64,000 nucleotides of DNA, taken from positions 1 to 64,000 of the forward strand of contig NZ_QEXM01000020.1 of the NCBI RefSeq assembly GCF_004127445.1. Reading direction: 5' to 3'. Shown here one piece after another: positions 8,860-17,922 of the stretch. Both the position numbers and the translations under genes were made by a program. Under the pieces are notes generated by a model. It worked only from the letters and a program-made list of their open reading frames with translations, ran no database searches and had not been told where the DNA came from. The stretch's first letter is position 1. Each line of letters starts with the position of its first letter. Source of the stretch: Streptomyces alfalfae (GTDB taxonomy: Bacteria; Actinomycetota; Actinomycetes; Streptomycetales; Streptomycetaceae).

Positions 8860-9285
8860 TCACGTCAGGGCTTCATCATCGCCCGCGGTGGTCCTGCACA
8901 TGGCCGGGCTTCGGCGGTGCACGAGCGCCAGTGCGCTCAGTCCGAACATCAGCACACCCAGGGGCACGTGCAGAGACGGAACGTGGGCGATGCCGAGCAG
9001 GACCTGAGCCGAGGCGAGGGCGAGGAAGCCCGAAGCGTGCCAGACGGACCGCAGCGAGCCGCCGCCCGGCTTCCACGCCAGCACCGCCGCGAGCACGTAC
9101 AGCATGGCCGCGCCGTACATCACACGGGCTCCCGCACTGTGCAGTGCCTCTCCGTAGGCGGAGGTCAGCAGTAGGCCGGCGGACACGGCTTGCAGGAATA
9201 TGGTCAGTGTCTGCAGAGCGACCGCGGTCTTGAGGAAGAGGGAGTGACGAGGTCCGTTCACCGTCGGTGACACCTGAGTGGCCAT
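8860..9285 (-). CDS. Four-helix integral membrane protein, unknown
   Basis: A 141-residue protein with four hydrophobic spans (about 18-42, 52-70, 82-100 and 103-122; for example TAVALQTLTIFLQAVSAGLL, SGFLALASAQVLLGIAHV and LGVLMFGLSALALV). A short charged N-terminus and a C-terminal tail follow. The pattern resembles small DoxX-like or DUF membrane proteins of actinomycetes, but no signature is certain. It stands alone between two intergenic regions. Confidence 0.6.
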   Translation of the reverse strand: MATQVSPTVNGPRHSLFLKTAVALQTLTIFLQAVSAGLLLTSAYGEALHSAGARVMYGAAMLYVLAAVLAWKPGGGSLRSVWHASGFLALASAQVLLGIAHVPSLHVPLGVLMFGLSALALVHRRSPAMCRTTAGDDEALT

Positions 9286-9491
9286 CTCACGGGCTCCATT
9301 TCTGCCCCTGGGGCAGTAGACGTGTGCTGATCCCGGTCCTCGCCCCGCATGACGGATCGCCCTGTGCGAGGCAGACGAAAGGTGGTCGGTGAGAGGACGG
9401 CCGGCGCGTCGTCGGTCAGCGGCAGCGACGTAGGAGGGCTCGCCCCTCGCGTCGCCTCACCCGGCCTGTCGTGGACGCGCGGCGGCACCGG

Positions 9492-9947
9492 TCAGGTCGC
9501 TCGTGCCTGCTGGGTGGAGTGCAGTACCGCGGTCAGGAAGCCACGCACCGTCTCCAGTTCGCCCGTGTCGAAGCCTTCCGCGACCGCCACCACCTCGGCG
9601 ATCACCGGCCCGAAGAAGGACCAGCCGAGCTCCGTCGCCTTCTCCTCCACCTCCAGCAGCACGCGTCGCCGATCGGCGGTGTCCTTGGTGCGCCGGACCA
9701 GCTCAAGCCGCTCCAGCCGGTCGACCAGGGCGGTGGTGCCGGCCGAGTTGAGGCGCATCTGACGACCGAGCCATCCCGGCGTGGCAGGGATGTCCTTCCG
9801 CGCCGCGTCCAGCAGGTGGATCAACGCGCGTACGTCGGTGGGGTGCAGACCGTGACGTGCGGCGAACTCGGCGCCGAGCAGGTCGAACTCCACGGTCACC
9901 GCACGCAGCACGTGGACCAGCTCCATCACCGGACTCCGGTCGTTCAT
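9492..9947 (-). CDS. MarR-family transcriptional regulator
   Basis: A 151-residue winged-helix regulator. The DNA-binding core reads GLHPTDVRALIHLLDA, then TPGWLGRQMRLNSAGTTALV and DRLERLELVRRTKDTADRRR, the classic MarR helix-turn-helix plus wing (DxRR). It is divergent from the alpha/beta hydrolase gene, with an inverted repeat in between, and probably represses that gene and itself. The ligand is unknown. Confidence 0.9.
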   Translation of the reverse strand: MNDRSPVMELVHVLRAVTVEFDLLGAEFAARHGLHPTDVRALIHLLDAARKDIPATPGWLGRQMRLNSAGTTALVDRLERLELVRRTKDTADRRRVLLEVEEKATELGWSFFGPVIAEVVAVAEGFDTGELETVRGFLTAVLHSTQQARAT

Positions 9948-9971
9948 TCACACTCCCTGGGACCCATGCGT

Positions 9972-9994
9972 AATATCTCGCTCACCGAGATTAT
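9972..9994. promoter_or_regulatory. Candidate MarR operator between regulator and hydrolase
   Basis: AATATCTCG and CGAGATTAT face each other across 5 bases (7 of 9 positions match as an inverted repeat). The site lies between the divergent MarR and hydrolase starts and overlaps an ATG (9966) that could otherwise be taken as the hydrolase start. Confidence 0.55.
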
Positions 9995-10016
9995 CGCTCG
10001 ACGAGAGGAAAGCCCA

Positions 10017-10847
10017 GTGTCCCGGACCGCTTTCGACCTCGCCTACGACGAACTCCGCCGCCGCTGGCCGCACTCCACCGAGGAGCGCGACGTCGTCACC
10101 CCCTACGGTCGGACCCGGGTCCATGTGTACGGTCCGGCCGACGGCGTCCCGCTGGCGCTGCTGCACGGCGGCTCCGCCACCGGGCTGGTCTGGTTCGCCA
10201 ACGCACCGGCTCTGGGTCGGCGTCACCGCGTCCATGCCGTGGATCTCCTGGGCGACGCCGGCCGCACCGACCGGAGCGGCGGCACACCCCTGAAGACCGC
10301 CGACGACCTGACCGCGTGGCTGGACTCCCTGCTGGACGGGCTGGGCCTCACCCGAACGCACGTGTGCGGCCACTCATACGGCGCCTGGCTGGCCGTCAGG
10401 TACGCCCTCCACGCACCCCAGCGGGTCATCCGCCTCGCCCTCCTCGACCCCACCCAGGTCTTCGCCGGCTTCCGGCCCGGCTACCTGCTGCGCGCACTGC
10501 CCCTTCTCCTCCGCCCCAGTCAGGCCCGCGCTGCCGCTTTCCTGGCGTGGGAGACGGCGGGGACCCAGCCGGACAAGTCCTGGCAGCGCCTGTACGCCCT
10601 GGCCGCCGCCGTTCCCGGCCGCAAGCTGGTCACAGGTCCCCGCCCCCAGGTGGCCGGCCTTCGTATGCCTGTCCTGGTCGTGCTCGCGGAGCACAGTCGC
10701 GCCCACCACGCCGCAAAGGTCGCCGACCGAGCCCGCCGGAAGCTGCCGCAGGCCAGGGTGGTCGTACTGCCCGGAGACACCCACCACTCGCTGCCCCTCA
10801 CCGCGCCGCAGCAACTGAACGAACACCTGTCGGCGTTCCTGGGCTGA
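10017..10847 (+). CDS. Alpha/beta-fold hydrolase
   Basis: A 276-residue hydrolase. GTG 10017 is chosen over ATG 9966 because GAGGAAAG lies just upstream and the longer form would place the operator inside the gene. Motifs: oxyanion region LLHGGSATG, nucleophile elbow GHSYGAW, acid region VLVVLAEHSRAHH and catalytic-His segment GDTHHSLPL. It acts in the cytoplasm on an unidentified ester, lactone or C-C substrate. Its divergent MarR neighbour suggests induction by a small aromatic or toxic compound. Confidence 0.85.
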   Translation: MSRTAFDLAYDELRRRWPHSTEERDVVTPYGRTRVHVYGPADGVPLALLHGGSATGLVWFANAPALGRRHRVHAVDLLGDAGRTDRSGGTPLKTADDLTAWLDSLLDGLGLTRTHVCGHSYGAWLAVRYALHAPQRVIRLALLDPTQVFAGFRPGYLLRALPLLLRPSQARAAAFLAWETAGTQPDKSWQRLYALAAAVPGRKLVTGPRPQVAGLRMPVLVVLAEHSRAHHAAKVADRARRKLPQARVVVLPGDTHHSLPLTAPQQLNEHLSAFLG

Positions 10848-10869
10848 TGCGGATCCACTCGCACTGGTG

Positions 10870-12084
10870 TCATCCACCAGTCGTCTGCAGAATGGTCTTG
10901 AGTGTCTGACCTGCTCCGTCCTCGGCCGCCAGATGTTGCGCCGCTCTTGCGGCGGCCCGGCGGTGTGCCTGCTGCGTCACTACTCGGTCCAGTGAGCCGG
11001 CGAGGAGTTCGGCGGTGAGGGACCGGAAGGGGATCGGGTCGGTGGCGGCGCCGAGGGCGGCAAGCCGCGCTGCCCAAAACGGCTGGTCCGCCATCACGGG
11101 GACGGTGACCGCGGGCACTCCGGCACGCAGCGCGGCGGCGGAGGTGCCGGCCCCGGCATGGTGGACCACCGCAGCCAGGCGCGGGAAAAGCAGTGCGTGC
11201 GGTACGTCCCCTATGGTGAGCACGTCGTCCCTGTCGGCGGCGAGTCCGGCGCTGCCGGCCTGGAGGACGCCGCGCAGCCCGGCGCGGCGCAATGCTCGCA
11301 CAGCGATCTCGCTCAGCCGTTCCCCGTCGCCGGACGCCATGCTCCCGAAGCCGATGAAGACGGGCGGAGGCCCGGCGCCCAGGAAGTCCTCGAGCTCAGC
11401 AGGAAGCCGCTGGGTCGCATCGTGATGGGGCCACCAGTTGCCTACGACTTGCAGGCCGGAGCGCCAGTCGGAGGGGCGGGGTACCAGGGCTGTGCTGAAG
11501 CCGTGCAGGATCGGCCAGTTCGCTTGTTCCTGTCGTCGACGTATCTCCGCAGGGGAGGCCGTGGGGAGTGCAAGGCGCTGGCGCAGCTGTGTGACCGCCT
11601 GTGTATAGACGCGGTCGGCCATCCGCAGCGCGAAGCGTCCGGTGGCCCGGTTGGCGAGACGGCCCAGGGAGCGGGAGCCTGTCACGACGGGCGGGAAGTC
11701 GCCGGTCGGTGCGGTGGGCTGGAGATAGACCCCGATGCTCGGTGTGCCCGTGGCCTCGGTGAGGTGCCAGCCGAGCGGGGCGGTAGTGGTCGACAGCAGG
11801 AGCAGGTCCGTGCCTTTGTCCACCGCGTCGGCGAAGCCCTGACCGAGTTCGGTGATGAACGCGGCAGCCGTGCGCATCAGTTCATGTTTGCCTGTGCCGC
11901 CGCCACGCCCACGGGTGTCGGCGGGCAGACTGCGGAACTCCAGCCCTGCGTCGCGTGCGAGGGGTGCGAAGGTGTCGGTGGCGGCGAGGGTGACGTCGTA
12001 CCCGGCTCGGCGTAGCTCGGCGCCCAGGCCCGAGTACGGCGCGACGTCGCCGCGCGATCCGGCCGCAGCTATCAGGATCCGCAT
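10870..12084 (-). CDS. GT1/MGT-type glycosyltransferase
   Basis: A 404-residue GT-B enzyme. The start MRILIAAAGSRGDVAPYSGLG has the GSRGDV loop of the sterol/macrolide glycosyltransferase superfamily. The C-terminal nucleotide-sugar domain reads PPVFIGFGSMASG, then VVHHAGAGTSAAALRAGVP and MADQPFWAARL. A GGAGGA site precedes the ATG, which lies inside the last codons of the upstream MerR gene (13 bp overlap), so the two are translationally coupled. With a TipAL-like regulator, a role in glycosylating (inactivating) an antibiotic or a cell's own product is plausible but unproven. Confidence 0.85.
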   Translation of the reverse strand: MRILIAAAGSRGDVAPYSGLGAELRRAGYDVTLAATDTFAPLARDAGLEFRSLPADTRGRGGGTGKHELMRTAAAFITELGQGFADAVDKGTDLLLLSTTTAPLGWHLTEATGTPSIGVYLQPTAPTGDFPPVVTGSRSLGRLANRATGRFALRMADRVYTQAVTQLRQRLALPTASPAEIRRRQEQANWPILHGFSTALVPRPSDWRSGLQVVGNWWPHHDATQRLPAELEDFLGAGPPPVFIGFGSMASGDGERLSEIAVRALRRAGLRGVLQAGSAGLAADRDDVLTIGDVPHALLFPRLAAVVHHAGAGTSAAALRAGVPAVTVPVMADQPFWAARLAALGAATDPIPFRSLTAELLAGSLDRVVTQQAHRRAAARAAQHLAAEDGAGQTLKTILQTTGG

Positions 12085-12881
12085 CTGTCCTCCTCGAAAT
12101 CGGTGCCGCCGTCCGCGTGGCGGGCCGCGTTGGCGTGGACCGCCCTGCACGCGTAGGCGGCCAGCCCCGGGCGTTGCTGCGAGGGTGGTACGACCAGAGC
12201 GAATGCACGCGGGTCGGTGACGAAGTCGTCCGCGATGCGCCGGTGCATGTCGGGCGGGCAGGAGGTGAACCAGCGTGCGATGTGCAGGCGGTGTTCCTCG
12301 GCCAGGTCCATGGCCCGTTCACCGTCGCTCGGCTCCCCCTCGTCGTAAACCGCGAGCAGCTCCGCACGCCAGGCGGTTGCTTCGCTCATGAGCTGGCGCC
12401 AGTCCTCCTTGGTGTGGGCATCCGCGCGGGCCATCGCCGCGCGCTGTCCCTCGGACCGCGCCCATTTCATCTCTGCCTCGGTGGCGTAACTCAGGTCGAA
12501 GGTGACCTCGCCGAAGACCTCGAAGCGTTCTTGAGGCGTCAGGGTCACCCCGGTCATCTGGACTTCTATGGCCCGTTCCGCCACCTCGGCCAGCCGCCGC
12601 AGCCTGGCGATCTCCTCATGCAGCTGCCGCTGTCGGGCCCGGAGCCGCTCCAGCGGGTTCACCTGCGGGTCCTTGAAGATCGCGGTGATCTCGTCGAGGG
12701 GGAAGCCGAGCTCGCGGTAGAAGAGGATCTGCTGGAGACGGACCAGGTCGGCCTCACTGTAGAGCCGGTATCCGGCAGGGCTGCGGTCACTGGGTGAGAG
12801 AAGTCCCGCCTTGTCGTAGTGATGCAGTGTCCGCACTGTCACCCCGGCGAAAGCCGAGACCTGACCCACGGAGTAGCTCAT
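12072..12881 (-). CDS. TipAL-like MerR-family regulator with TipAS-type ligand domain
   Basis: A 269-residue regulator. The MerR helix-turn-helix is at the N-terminus (YSVGQVSAFAGVTVRTLHHY, then PAGYRLYSEADLVRLQQI), followed by a dimerisation coiled coil (about 75-115) and a TipAS antibiotic-recognition domain (about 140-250; WRAELLAVYDEGEPSDGERA, HRLHIARWFTSC). TipAL relatives activate promoters on binding thiopeptides or other ligands. Upstream, TTGACC (12931-12936, minus strand) and TGTACT (12901-12906) frame a G/C-rich dyad compatible with a MerR-type promoter. The target is presumably its own operon with the glycosyltransferase. Confidence 0.88.
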   Translation of the reverse strand: MSYSVGQVSAFAGVTVRTLHHYDKAGLLSPSDRSPAGYRLYSEADLVRLQQILFYRELGFPLDEITAIFKDPQVNPLERLRARQRQLHEEIARLRRLAEVAERAIEVQMTGVTLTPQERFEVFGEVTFDLSYATEAEMKWARSEGQRAAMARADAHTKEDWRQLMSEATAWRAELLAVYDEGEPSDGERAMDLAEEHRLHIARWFTSCPPDMHRRIADDFVTDPRAFALVVPPSQQRPGLAAYACRAVHANAARHADGGTDFEEDRCGS

Positions 12882-13142
12882 CCACCTGCCCTTTCGTCGG
12901 AGTACAGCCTCAAGCCTGACGTAGGGGGAGGGTCAACTCGCGCTCGGAGTGGCATGGCGCGGGCCAAGTCGGCGCCGACGCCCGCGTTCTTCGGGTGTGG
13001 CTCGCGTCGTCGGCGAGCCGTACGCACCGAAGCGGCGCCCCGAGCGCGGCACTCCAAGGCGGGCATGAGCGAAACGTGCGAGAAACGTGAGCGGCAGGGC
13101 TGAAGCTGGGGCGCGTACTGCCCCGCTCTGGACAGGAGTCCC

Positions 13143-14708
13143 ATGCCCAGCCCCACCCCCCGCGCCTCCGGCGCGAGATCGCGCAGACGGTCCCGCACGC
13201 TGGCAGGTCTGATGACGGTCAGTGTCGCGCTGGGCGCGGCACTTCTGACGCCCACGGCCGCGGGGGCGGCCGGGTCGACCAACAAGGACGCCTTCGACAA
13301 CCTCGGGCAGCCGGACCGGGCCGAGTGGATGTCGGGCGTCGCCAGTGAGACCCGGCTGTCGGCGATGTCCATCCCCGGCACCCACGACACGCTGTCCCTC
13401 CACGGCGGGTCGGCCGTGCAGACGCAGGAGGACTACGGCGACAGCGCGAAGACGCTGGCGGCGCAGTACGAACGCGGGATCCGTGCCCTCGACATCCGGG
13501 TCCGCGTCGTCAACGACGGCCAGGACTTCGCGATTCACCACGCCGCGTTCTACCAGAACGCCAACTTCGACGACGTCCTGGAAAAGACGCAGTCCTTCCT
13601 CAAGGCGCATCCGACCGAGACGGTCGTGATGCGACTGAAGTCCGAGTGCCCCTATTCGGGTGCCGGGCTGCACGAGTGCAGGCACGACCCGGACACGATG
13701 AACGCGCAGAACGTCAAGGACATCTTCGCCGCCTACGCGAACAAGAAGAAATACGCCAACCTGTTCTGGACGCCCTCCATCACGGGCAGCCGCCCGGCGA
13801 CGATCCCCAAGCTCGGGGAGGTCCGCGGAAAGCTGGTCCTGGGCAGCTTCGACAGCGTCGAGGACTCGAACTACGGGCTCGCGGGCTTCAACGACCGCAA
13901 CGAGGACCACTACAACGCTTCGGACATCACGGAGAAGTGGAACTACGTCAAGAAGAACGTCGATGAGGCCATGTCCGCCGCCTCCAACATGTACGTGACA
14001 TACACGTCCGCGAACAAGGTCCCCGGCGGGGGGTCGCCGCGTTACTACGCCGGCGGTTACACGAAGGTCCAGAGCGGCGTCAGCACCGAGGTCCCGGGTG
14101 TGAACTACCACCTGATGAAGTACCTCAACAAGACACAGGGCCGCGTCGGCATCGTCATGATGGACTTTCCCGGCTGGGGCCTGGTGAACGCGATCATCGA
14201 CCACAACAAGGACGATGCCCGCAGCAGCGGCAACCGGATGCTCTGGCAGGTCAAGGGCGACAAGACCTACGTGAACACGCTGTACGGCCGTTGCATGGTG
14301 CGCGGCCCCGAGTTCGACGACTCCAAGTCCGGCGGTCTGGTCACCCAGCGCGAGTGCCAGTCGAGCCCGCCCAGCAGCCACCAGTGGGGAGCCGAGAAGC
14401 CCTCCTCGTTCGACAACAAGAACCACTTCTGGATCAAGGCGAGCAACGGCAAGTGCCTGACCGTGCCGTACAACAACGGCACCCCGCCCGGCTCCGGCAC
14501 CCAGATGTTCTGGTGGGACTGCGAGACCCGCTGGTTCTCCGGCAGCCAGATGTGGAACATCGTCCCGGTCAAGGTCACCACCTCGAACGGTGAAGAGCAG
14601 GCCTACAAGTTCGTCAACAACTGGACGGGCCTGTGCCTGTCGGTGGACCCGGCCACCGCCGAGAAGTCGGGCGGCAAGGTGACCCAGGAGACCTGCCCGA
14701 GCAAGTAA
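13143..14708 (+). CDS. Secreted PI-PLC X-domain phosphodiesterase with C-terminal carbohydrate-binding-like region
   Basis: A 521-residue exported enzyme. The signal peptide is Arg-rich (RSRRRSRTLAGLMTVSVALG, cleaved after TAAGAAG). The catalytic X-domain shows both histidines of bacterial PI-PLCs: SIPGTHDTLS and DFAIHHAAFYQN, with YERGIRALDIRVR and TETVVMRLKSEC between and after them. The last ~140 residues (KCLTVPYNNGTPPGSGTQM, WTGLCLSVDPATAEKSGG) resemble a ricin-type trefoil. It probably cleaves phosphatidylinositol or a glycosyl-PI outside the cell. It stands alone and ends at a strong hairpin. Confidence 0.88.
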   Translation: MPSPTPRASGARSRRRSRTLAGLMTVSVALGAALLTPTAAGAAGSTNKDAFDNLGQPDRAEWMSGVASETRLSAMSIPGTHDTLSLHGGSAVQTQEDYGDSAKTLAAQYERGIRALDIRVRVVNDGQDFAIHHAAFYQNANFDDVLEKTQSFLKAHPTETVVMRLKSECPYSGAGLHECRHDPDTMNAQNVKDIFAAYANKKKYANLFWTPSITGSRPATIPKLGEVRGKLVLGSFDSVEDSNYGLAGFNDRNEDHYNASDITEKWNYVKKNVDEAMSAASNMYVTYTSANKVPGGGSPRYYAGGYTKVQSGVSTEVPGVNYHLMKYLNKTQGRVGIVMMDFPGWGLVNAIIDHNKDDARSSGNRMLWQVKGDKTYVNTLYGRCMVRGPEFDDSKSGGLVTQRECQSSPPSSHQWGAEKPSSFDNKNHFWIKASNGKCLTVPYNNGTPPGSGTQMFWWDCETRWFSGSQMWNIVPVKVTTSNGEEQAYKFVNNWTGLCLSVDPATAEKSGGKVTQETCPSK

Positions 14709-14733
14709 CCCCGCAGCACGCTTCCCGCTTCCA

Positions 14734-14762
14734 GGCCGCCCCTCCTTCCCGGAGGGGCGGCC
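14734..14762 (+). terminator. Strong hairpin terminator of the phospholipase gene
   Basis: A perfect 12-bp stem (GGCCGCCCCTCC with GGAGGGGCGGCC) around a 5-base loop begins 25 bp after the stop. There is no U-tract, as is common in Streptomyces. Confidence 0.85.
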
Positions 14763-14779
14763 TGTTCGCGTCTACCTGA

Positions 14780-15224
14780 ACCGCGCCGGATGCCGCGCCC
14801 CTCCCCCAGCGCCCGCCGGGCCAACGGCAGCGTCCCCGCGGCCGTGGTCCGGCCACCGCCAGGATGATCAACGCCGCCTGCGCAGCCGCGAGGTACGGCA
14901 GGGTGTGTGCCAGTGCCAGGCTGAAGGCGAGGATCAGGATCAGGGCCACCACCACCCCGACCACCAGGCCGGTCAAGGCCGTGGTCACCGCTTCCAGCCG
15001 GAGTATGCGCCGCAGCTGCCGCCACCCGGCCCCGGCAGAGCGCAGCAGGGACACTTCGGGCGCCATCCGATGCCGATGAGGCACAGGGTGCTCAGGACGG
15101 CGATGACGATGCAGCCACCGATCACGCCGATCACAGCCACGGTGACCACCTCGCCGAGCGCCTGGTCCTCCGGATGGGTGAGCCTCCGACGCCCGCTGGG
15201 ATCTCCCGTCTTGCCCCGCCCCAT
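14780..15224 (-). pseudogene. FtsX-like permease remnant, frameshifted
   Basis: The minus strand reads a membrane segment (EVVTVAVIGVIGGCIVIAVL) in one frame, then after a shift near 15075 continues in another with EVSLLRSAGAGWRQLRRILR and two spans (GLVVGVVVALILILAFSLAL, AAAQAALIILAVAG). The 'EVxLLRxxGA...QxxRxLRLEA' pattern is the last transmembrane-coupling segment of FtsX/MacB-type ABC permeases. Only the C-terminal end of such a protein is present, and no ATPase gene is adjacent. Confidence 0.55.
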
Positions 15225-15245
15225 GCCCGCAGCTTGGACGTCGTT

Positions 15246-15505
15246 TCATCTGGTGATCCGGCGGTGGCATAGGAGGGTTGTCGCTATGGCGGTGGAGGCG
15301 AGGGTGTGTTCGGGCTTGCGTTCGTAGCGGCGGTGGAGACGTCGGCATCCTGAGAGCCGGGGCACCGTGCCTTCGACGACCCACCGTGTCGGCCCAGCCG
15401 CTGAGTGGGCTCGGTGCCCGTGCGGGCGGATGCGGTGGGCGATCCGGCGCAAGGAGAGCCGACGCCGCAGGTGGGAGCAGTCGTAGCCCTTGTCGCCGTG
15501 TGTGA
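15246..15505 (-). mobile_element. IS5-family transposase, C-terminal fragment
   Basis: The translation contains GDKGYDCSHLRRRL, then RWVVEGTVPRLSGCRRLHRR and YERKPEHTLASTAIATTLLC. This is the 'Y-x2-R...W-x-E...L-x-R-R-Y-E' catalytic C-terminus of IS5-type DDE transposases. The catalytic Glu context (WVVEGTV) is kept. The N-terminal two thirds are absent. It is a remnant unable to move by itself. Confidence 0.75.
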
Positions 15506-15604
15506 GGCACCCCGCCGCACATAGAAATCGAACTGTCCAGCGGACACGACAGCGGCCGGCGCCTTCCCGGCTTCTTGTGTGGTGGGGGCGAGTCGGTGGG
15601 GGCG

Positions 15605-16453
15605 TTACTCGCGGATCTGGGCGTTCACTGAAGGATGCGCATTGCCGTTGTCAGCGCCCAGACCGGCGAGCAGGCGCAGTTTGTCCTCGGCGGGGCTGCC
15701 GGGGAGCGCGGACAGCACCAGTAGCTCAAGGCCTGATGCATCCGGCAGCGCGAAGTTCTCCTGGTGCAGTTCCAGCAGTCCGACCAGGGGGTGCTGGTAG
15801 GCCTTGCGTCCATGTGTGCGGGCGCGCACGTCCGCGCGGGCCCAGAGGCGGCGGAAGCGTTCACTGCCCATCGCCAGCTCGCCGATGAGTGAGGCCAGGC
15901 GGGGATCCTCGGGATATTTGCCGGCGGCCAGGCGCAGGTGCCCGACCACGTCGAGAGTGCACTTCTCCCAGTCCATGTAGAGGCCCCGCTCGGCTTCCTC
16001 GAGGAAGATGTGCCGGGCGGTGTTCAGGCCCGGCATCGGCCGGCCGTAAAGGAGCCCGGCGAGACGGTTTCCGGCGAGCACGTCCAGCTGGTGGTTCGTG
16101 ATCAGCGCGGGTGCGTCGGCGACCAGACCGAGGACCCGCAGCAGCTCCGGCCGGACCCTCCCGCTCGGCGCCTTCGCGCGGTGGCGGCGCTGCCGGGCGA
16201 GCCGGTGGAGGTGCCCGCGTTCGGTCTCGTCGAGGCCGAGGACGCGGGCGAGGGCGTCGAGGACCTGCTCGGACGGCTGGGTCGCGCGCCCCTGCTCCAG
16301 GCGTACGTAGTAGTCGACGCTGACGCCGGACAGGTGCGCGACCTCTTCGCGGCGCAGCCCTTCGACCCGGCGGCGGCTGTCGGTGGGGATGCCGGAGGCC
16401 GCCGGGTCGACCCGGGAACGCCGGGTCCGCAGGAAGCCCGCAAGATCGTCCAT
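15605..16453 (-). CDS. MmyB-like XRE-family transcriptional regulator
   Basis: A 282-residue protein. The N-terminal helix-turn-helix (VEGLRREEVAHLSGVSVDYY, then VRLEQGRATQPSEQVLDAL) is followed by the MmyB-type ligand domain (NHQLDVLAGNRLAGLLYG, DWEKCTLDVVGHLRLAAGK, HPLVGLLELHQENFALPD). Proteins of this class in Streptomyces often sit divergent from the reductase they control and may bind a fatty-acyl-like ligand. Here it is divergent from an NAD(P)H reductase with a palindrome beside that gene's ribosome-binding site. Confidence 0.9.
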   Translation of the reverse strand: MDDLAGFLRTRRSRVDPAASGIPTDSRRRVEGLRREEVAHLSGVSVDYYVRLEQGRATQPSEQVLDALARVLGLDETERGHLHRLARQRRHRAKAPSGRVRPELLRVLGLVADAPALITNHQLDVLAGNRLAGLLYGRPMPGLNTARHIFLEEAERGLYMDWEKCTLDVVGHLRLAAGKYPEDPRLASLIGELAMGSERFRRLWARADVRARTHGRKAYQHPLVGLLELHQENFALPDASGLELLVLSALPGSPAEDKLRLLAGLGADNGNAHPSVNAQIRE

Positions 16454-16560
16454 GTGCTCAGTATGGCCTCGGCTGTGCCCGTGAGGGTGGTCCTGCCGTT
16501 ACCAGGAAGTCCGGTCCGATGGATGAGGAGCCCCTGAACGCCGGGCGGCGCGACGCCCAG

Positions 16561-16578
16561 GATCGGAGGCATCCGATC
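16561..16578. promoter_or_regulatory. Palindromic operator before the reductase gene
   Basis: GATCGGAGGCATCCGATC has perfect 7-bp arms around GGCA and ends 3 bp before the AAGGAG of the reductase gene. It is a likely binding site for the divergent MmyB-like regulator. Confidence 0.6.
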
Positions 16579-16591
16579 CGAAGGAGTTCCC

Positions 16592-17371
16592 TTGAAGACG
16601 CTGATCGTCTACGCCCACCCGGAGCCGAAGTCGCTCAACGGCTCGTTGAAGGACCTCGCGGTGTCCACGCTGTTGAACGCCGGGCACGAGGTACAGGTGA
16701 GCGATCTGTACGCGATGAACTGGAAGGCGGTCGTCGACGCCGCGGACTACGGCCCCGAGGCCTCACGTCCGCTGAAGGTCGCCCTGGACTCGGGCCGGGC
16801 CTTCGACTCCGGGATGCTTACCGCTGACGTCCTCGACGAGCAGGCCAAGCTGCTGTGGGCCGACACGATCATCTTCCAGTTCCCGCTGTGGTGGTACACG
16901 ATGCCCGCGATCCTCAAGGGCTGGGTGGACCGGGTGTTCACCTACCGCTTCGCTTACGGCGTCGGCGAGCACAGCGACACCAAGTACGGCGAACGCTTCG
17001 GCGAGGGCACCCTCGCGGGCAGAAGGGCTCTGCTGTCCGTGACAGTCGGCGGCCCGGAGTCGCACTACGGCGCACGCGGGATCAACGGCCCCATCGACGA
17101 TCTGCTGTTCCCGATACAGCACGGCATCCTCTACTACCCGGGCATTGAGGTGCTGCCGCCGTTCGTGCTCTACGGCGCCGACCGGATGACCGGCGAGGAC
17201 TATGCGGACGTCGCCAAGGCCTGGGAGCAGCGCCTGCTCACCCTGGAGTCGACCGAGCCGATCGCGTTCCGGCGGCAGAACTTCGGCGACTACGAGATCC
17301 CCTCACTGCACCTGAAGGAAGGACGGGAACCCGCGGGGCGCACGGGTTTCGGGCTGCACGTGCGCGGCTGA
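16592..17371 (+). CDS. Flavodoxin-fold NAD(P)H oxidoreductase (MdaB/NQO-like)
   Basis: A 259-residue enzyme with a TTG start and AAGGAG 5-6 bases upstream. The flavin-binding start MKTLIVYAHPEPKSLNGSLK, the WADTIIFQFPLWWYTMPAIL loop (FMN/FAD contacts) and the LLSVTVGGPESHYGARG segment identify the quinone reductase/KefF/MdaB family. It transfers two electrons from NAD(P)H to quinones or similar acceptors in the cytosol. Regulation by the divergent MmyB-like protein through the palindrome upstream is inferred. Confidence 0.88.
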   Translation: MKTLIVYAHPEPKSLNGSLKDLAVSTLLNAGHEVQVSDLYAMNWKAVVDAADYGPEASRPLKVALDSGRAFDSGMLTADVLDEQAKLLWADTIIFQFPLWWYTMPAILKGWVDRVFTYRFAYGVGEHSDTKYGERFGEGTLAGRRALLSVTVGGPESHYGARGINGPIDDLLFPIQHGILYYPGIEVLPPFVLYGADRMTGEDYADVAKAWEQRLLTLESTEPIAFRRQNFGDYEIPSLHLKEGREPAGRTGFGLHVRG

Positions 17372-17497
17372 CCACCAGCGATGGACAAGCTGAGGCGCGG
17401 GCCCGAGGCATTCCGGAGCTGCCGCCGTTCTTCTTCGGGGCAGTGCGCCCCTGCGCCTGCAGTTCGGTGACCGGCGTGACGGACTCCGTCCCTGGAC

Positions 17498-17523
17498 ACG
17501 AGCCCGCTTACAGGCGGGCCCGT
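17498..17523 (+). terminator. Hairpin downstream of the reductase gene
   Basis: ACG-A-GCCCGC pairs with GCGGGC-C-CGT around a short loop. A plausible terminator, about 130 bp after the stop. Confidence 0.5.
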
Positions 17524-17922
17524 CGGGTGCAGACATCGTGCTGCTCATGCTCGCGAACATCGAACGGCCGCCGATGGATGTGCCTCCGGAAGCGGTGTAT
17601 GTCTGCTGCCCATTCTCGTGGACCAAGCCACCCGCCCGCTGGAGACGGGCCATCAGGCGGGTGGGCGCTCGGTGGGCTCCGCCGACCGGGGCGAGCAGGG
17701 CCTCATCGTCGACGGAGAACATCGGGCTGTCGGCGATCATCCCTACCCCACAGCCGAGCCGGGCGGCTGTGGGGCAGTTAGTGCCGGAGCCGCGAGCTCG
17801 ACCACGTCGGCGGCGATGTCCCGCAGGCGGCACGCACTTGCCGTACTCTCTCGCGCACCGTCACCTCCGAGTCGCAGGGTTGTTGAACCGACGGAGTGCC
17901 CGCCGGACGCGACCGTCACCGG
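17524..17922. other. Stretch without a supported gene
   Basis: Both strands have open frames but none with a ribosome-binding site or recognised family. A minus-strand reading (GMIADSPMFSVDDEALLAP, then RLMARLQRAGGLVHENGQQ) has some protein-like character and may be a decayed gene. Confidence 0.4.
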
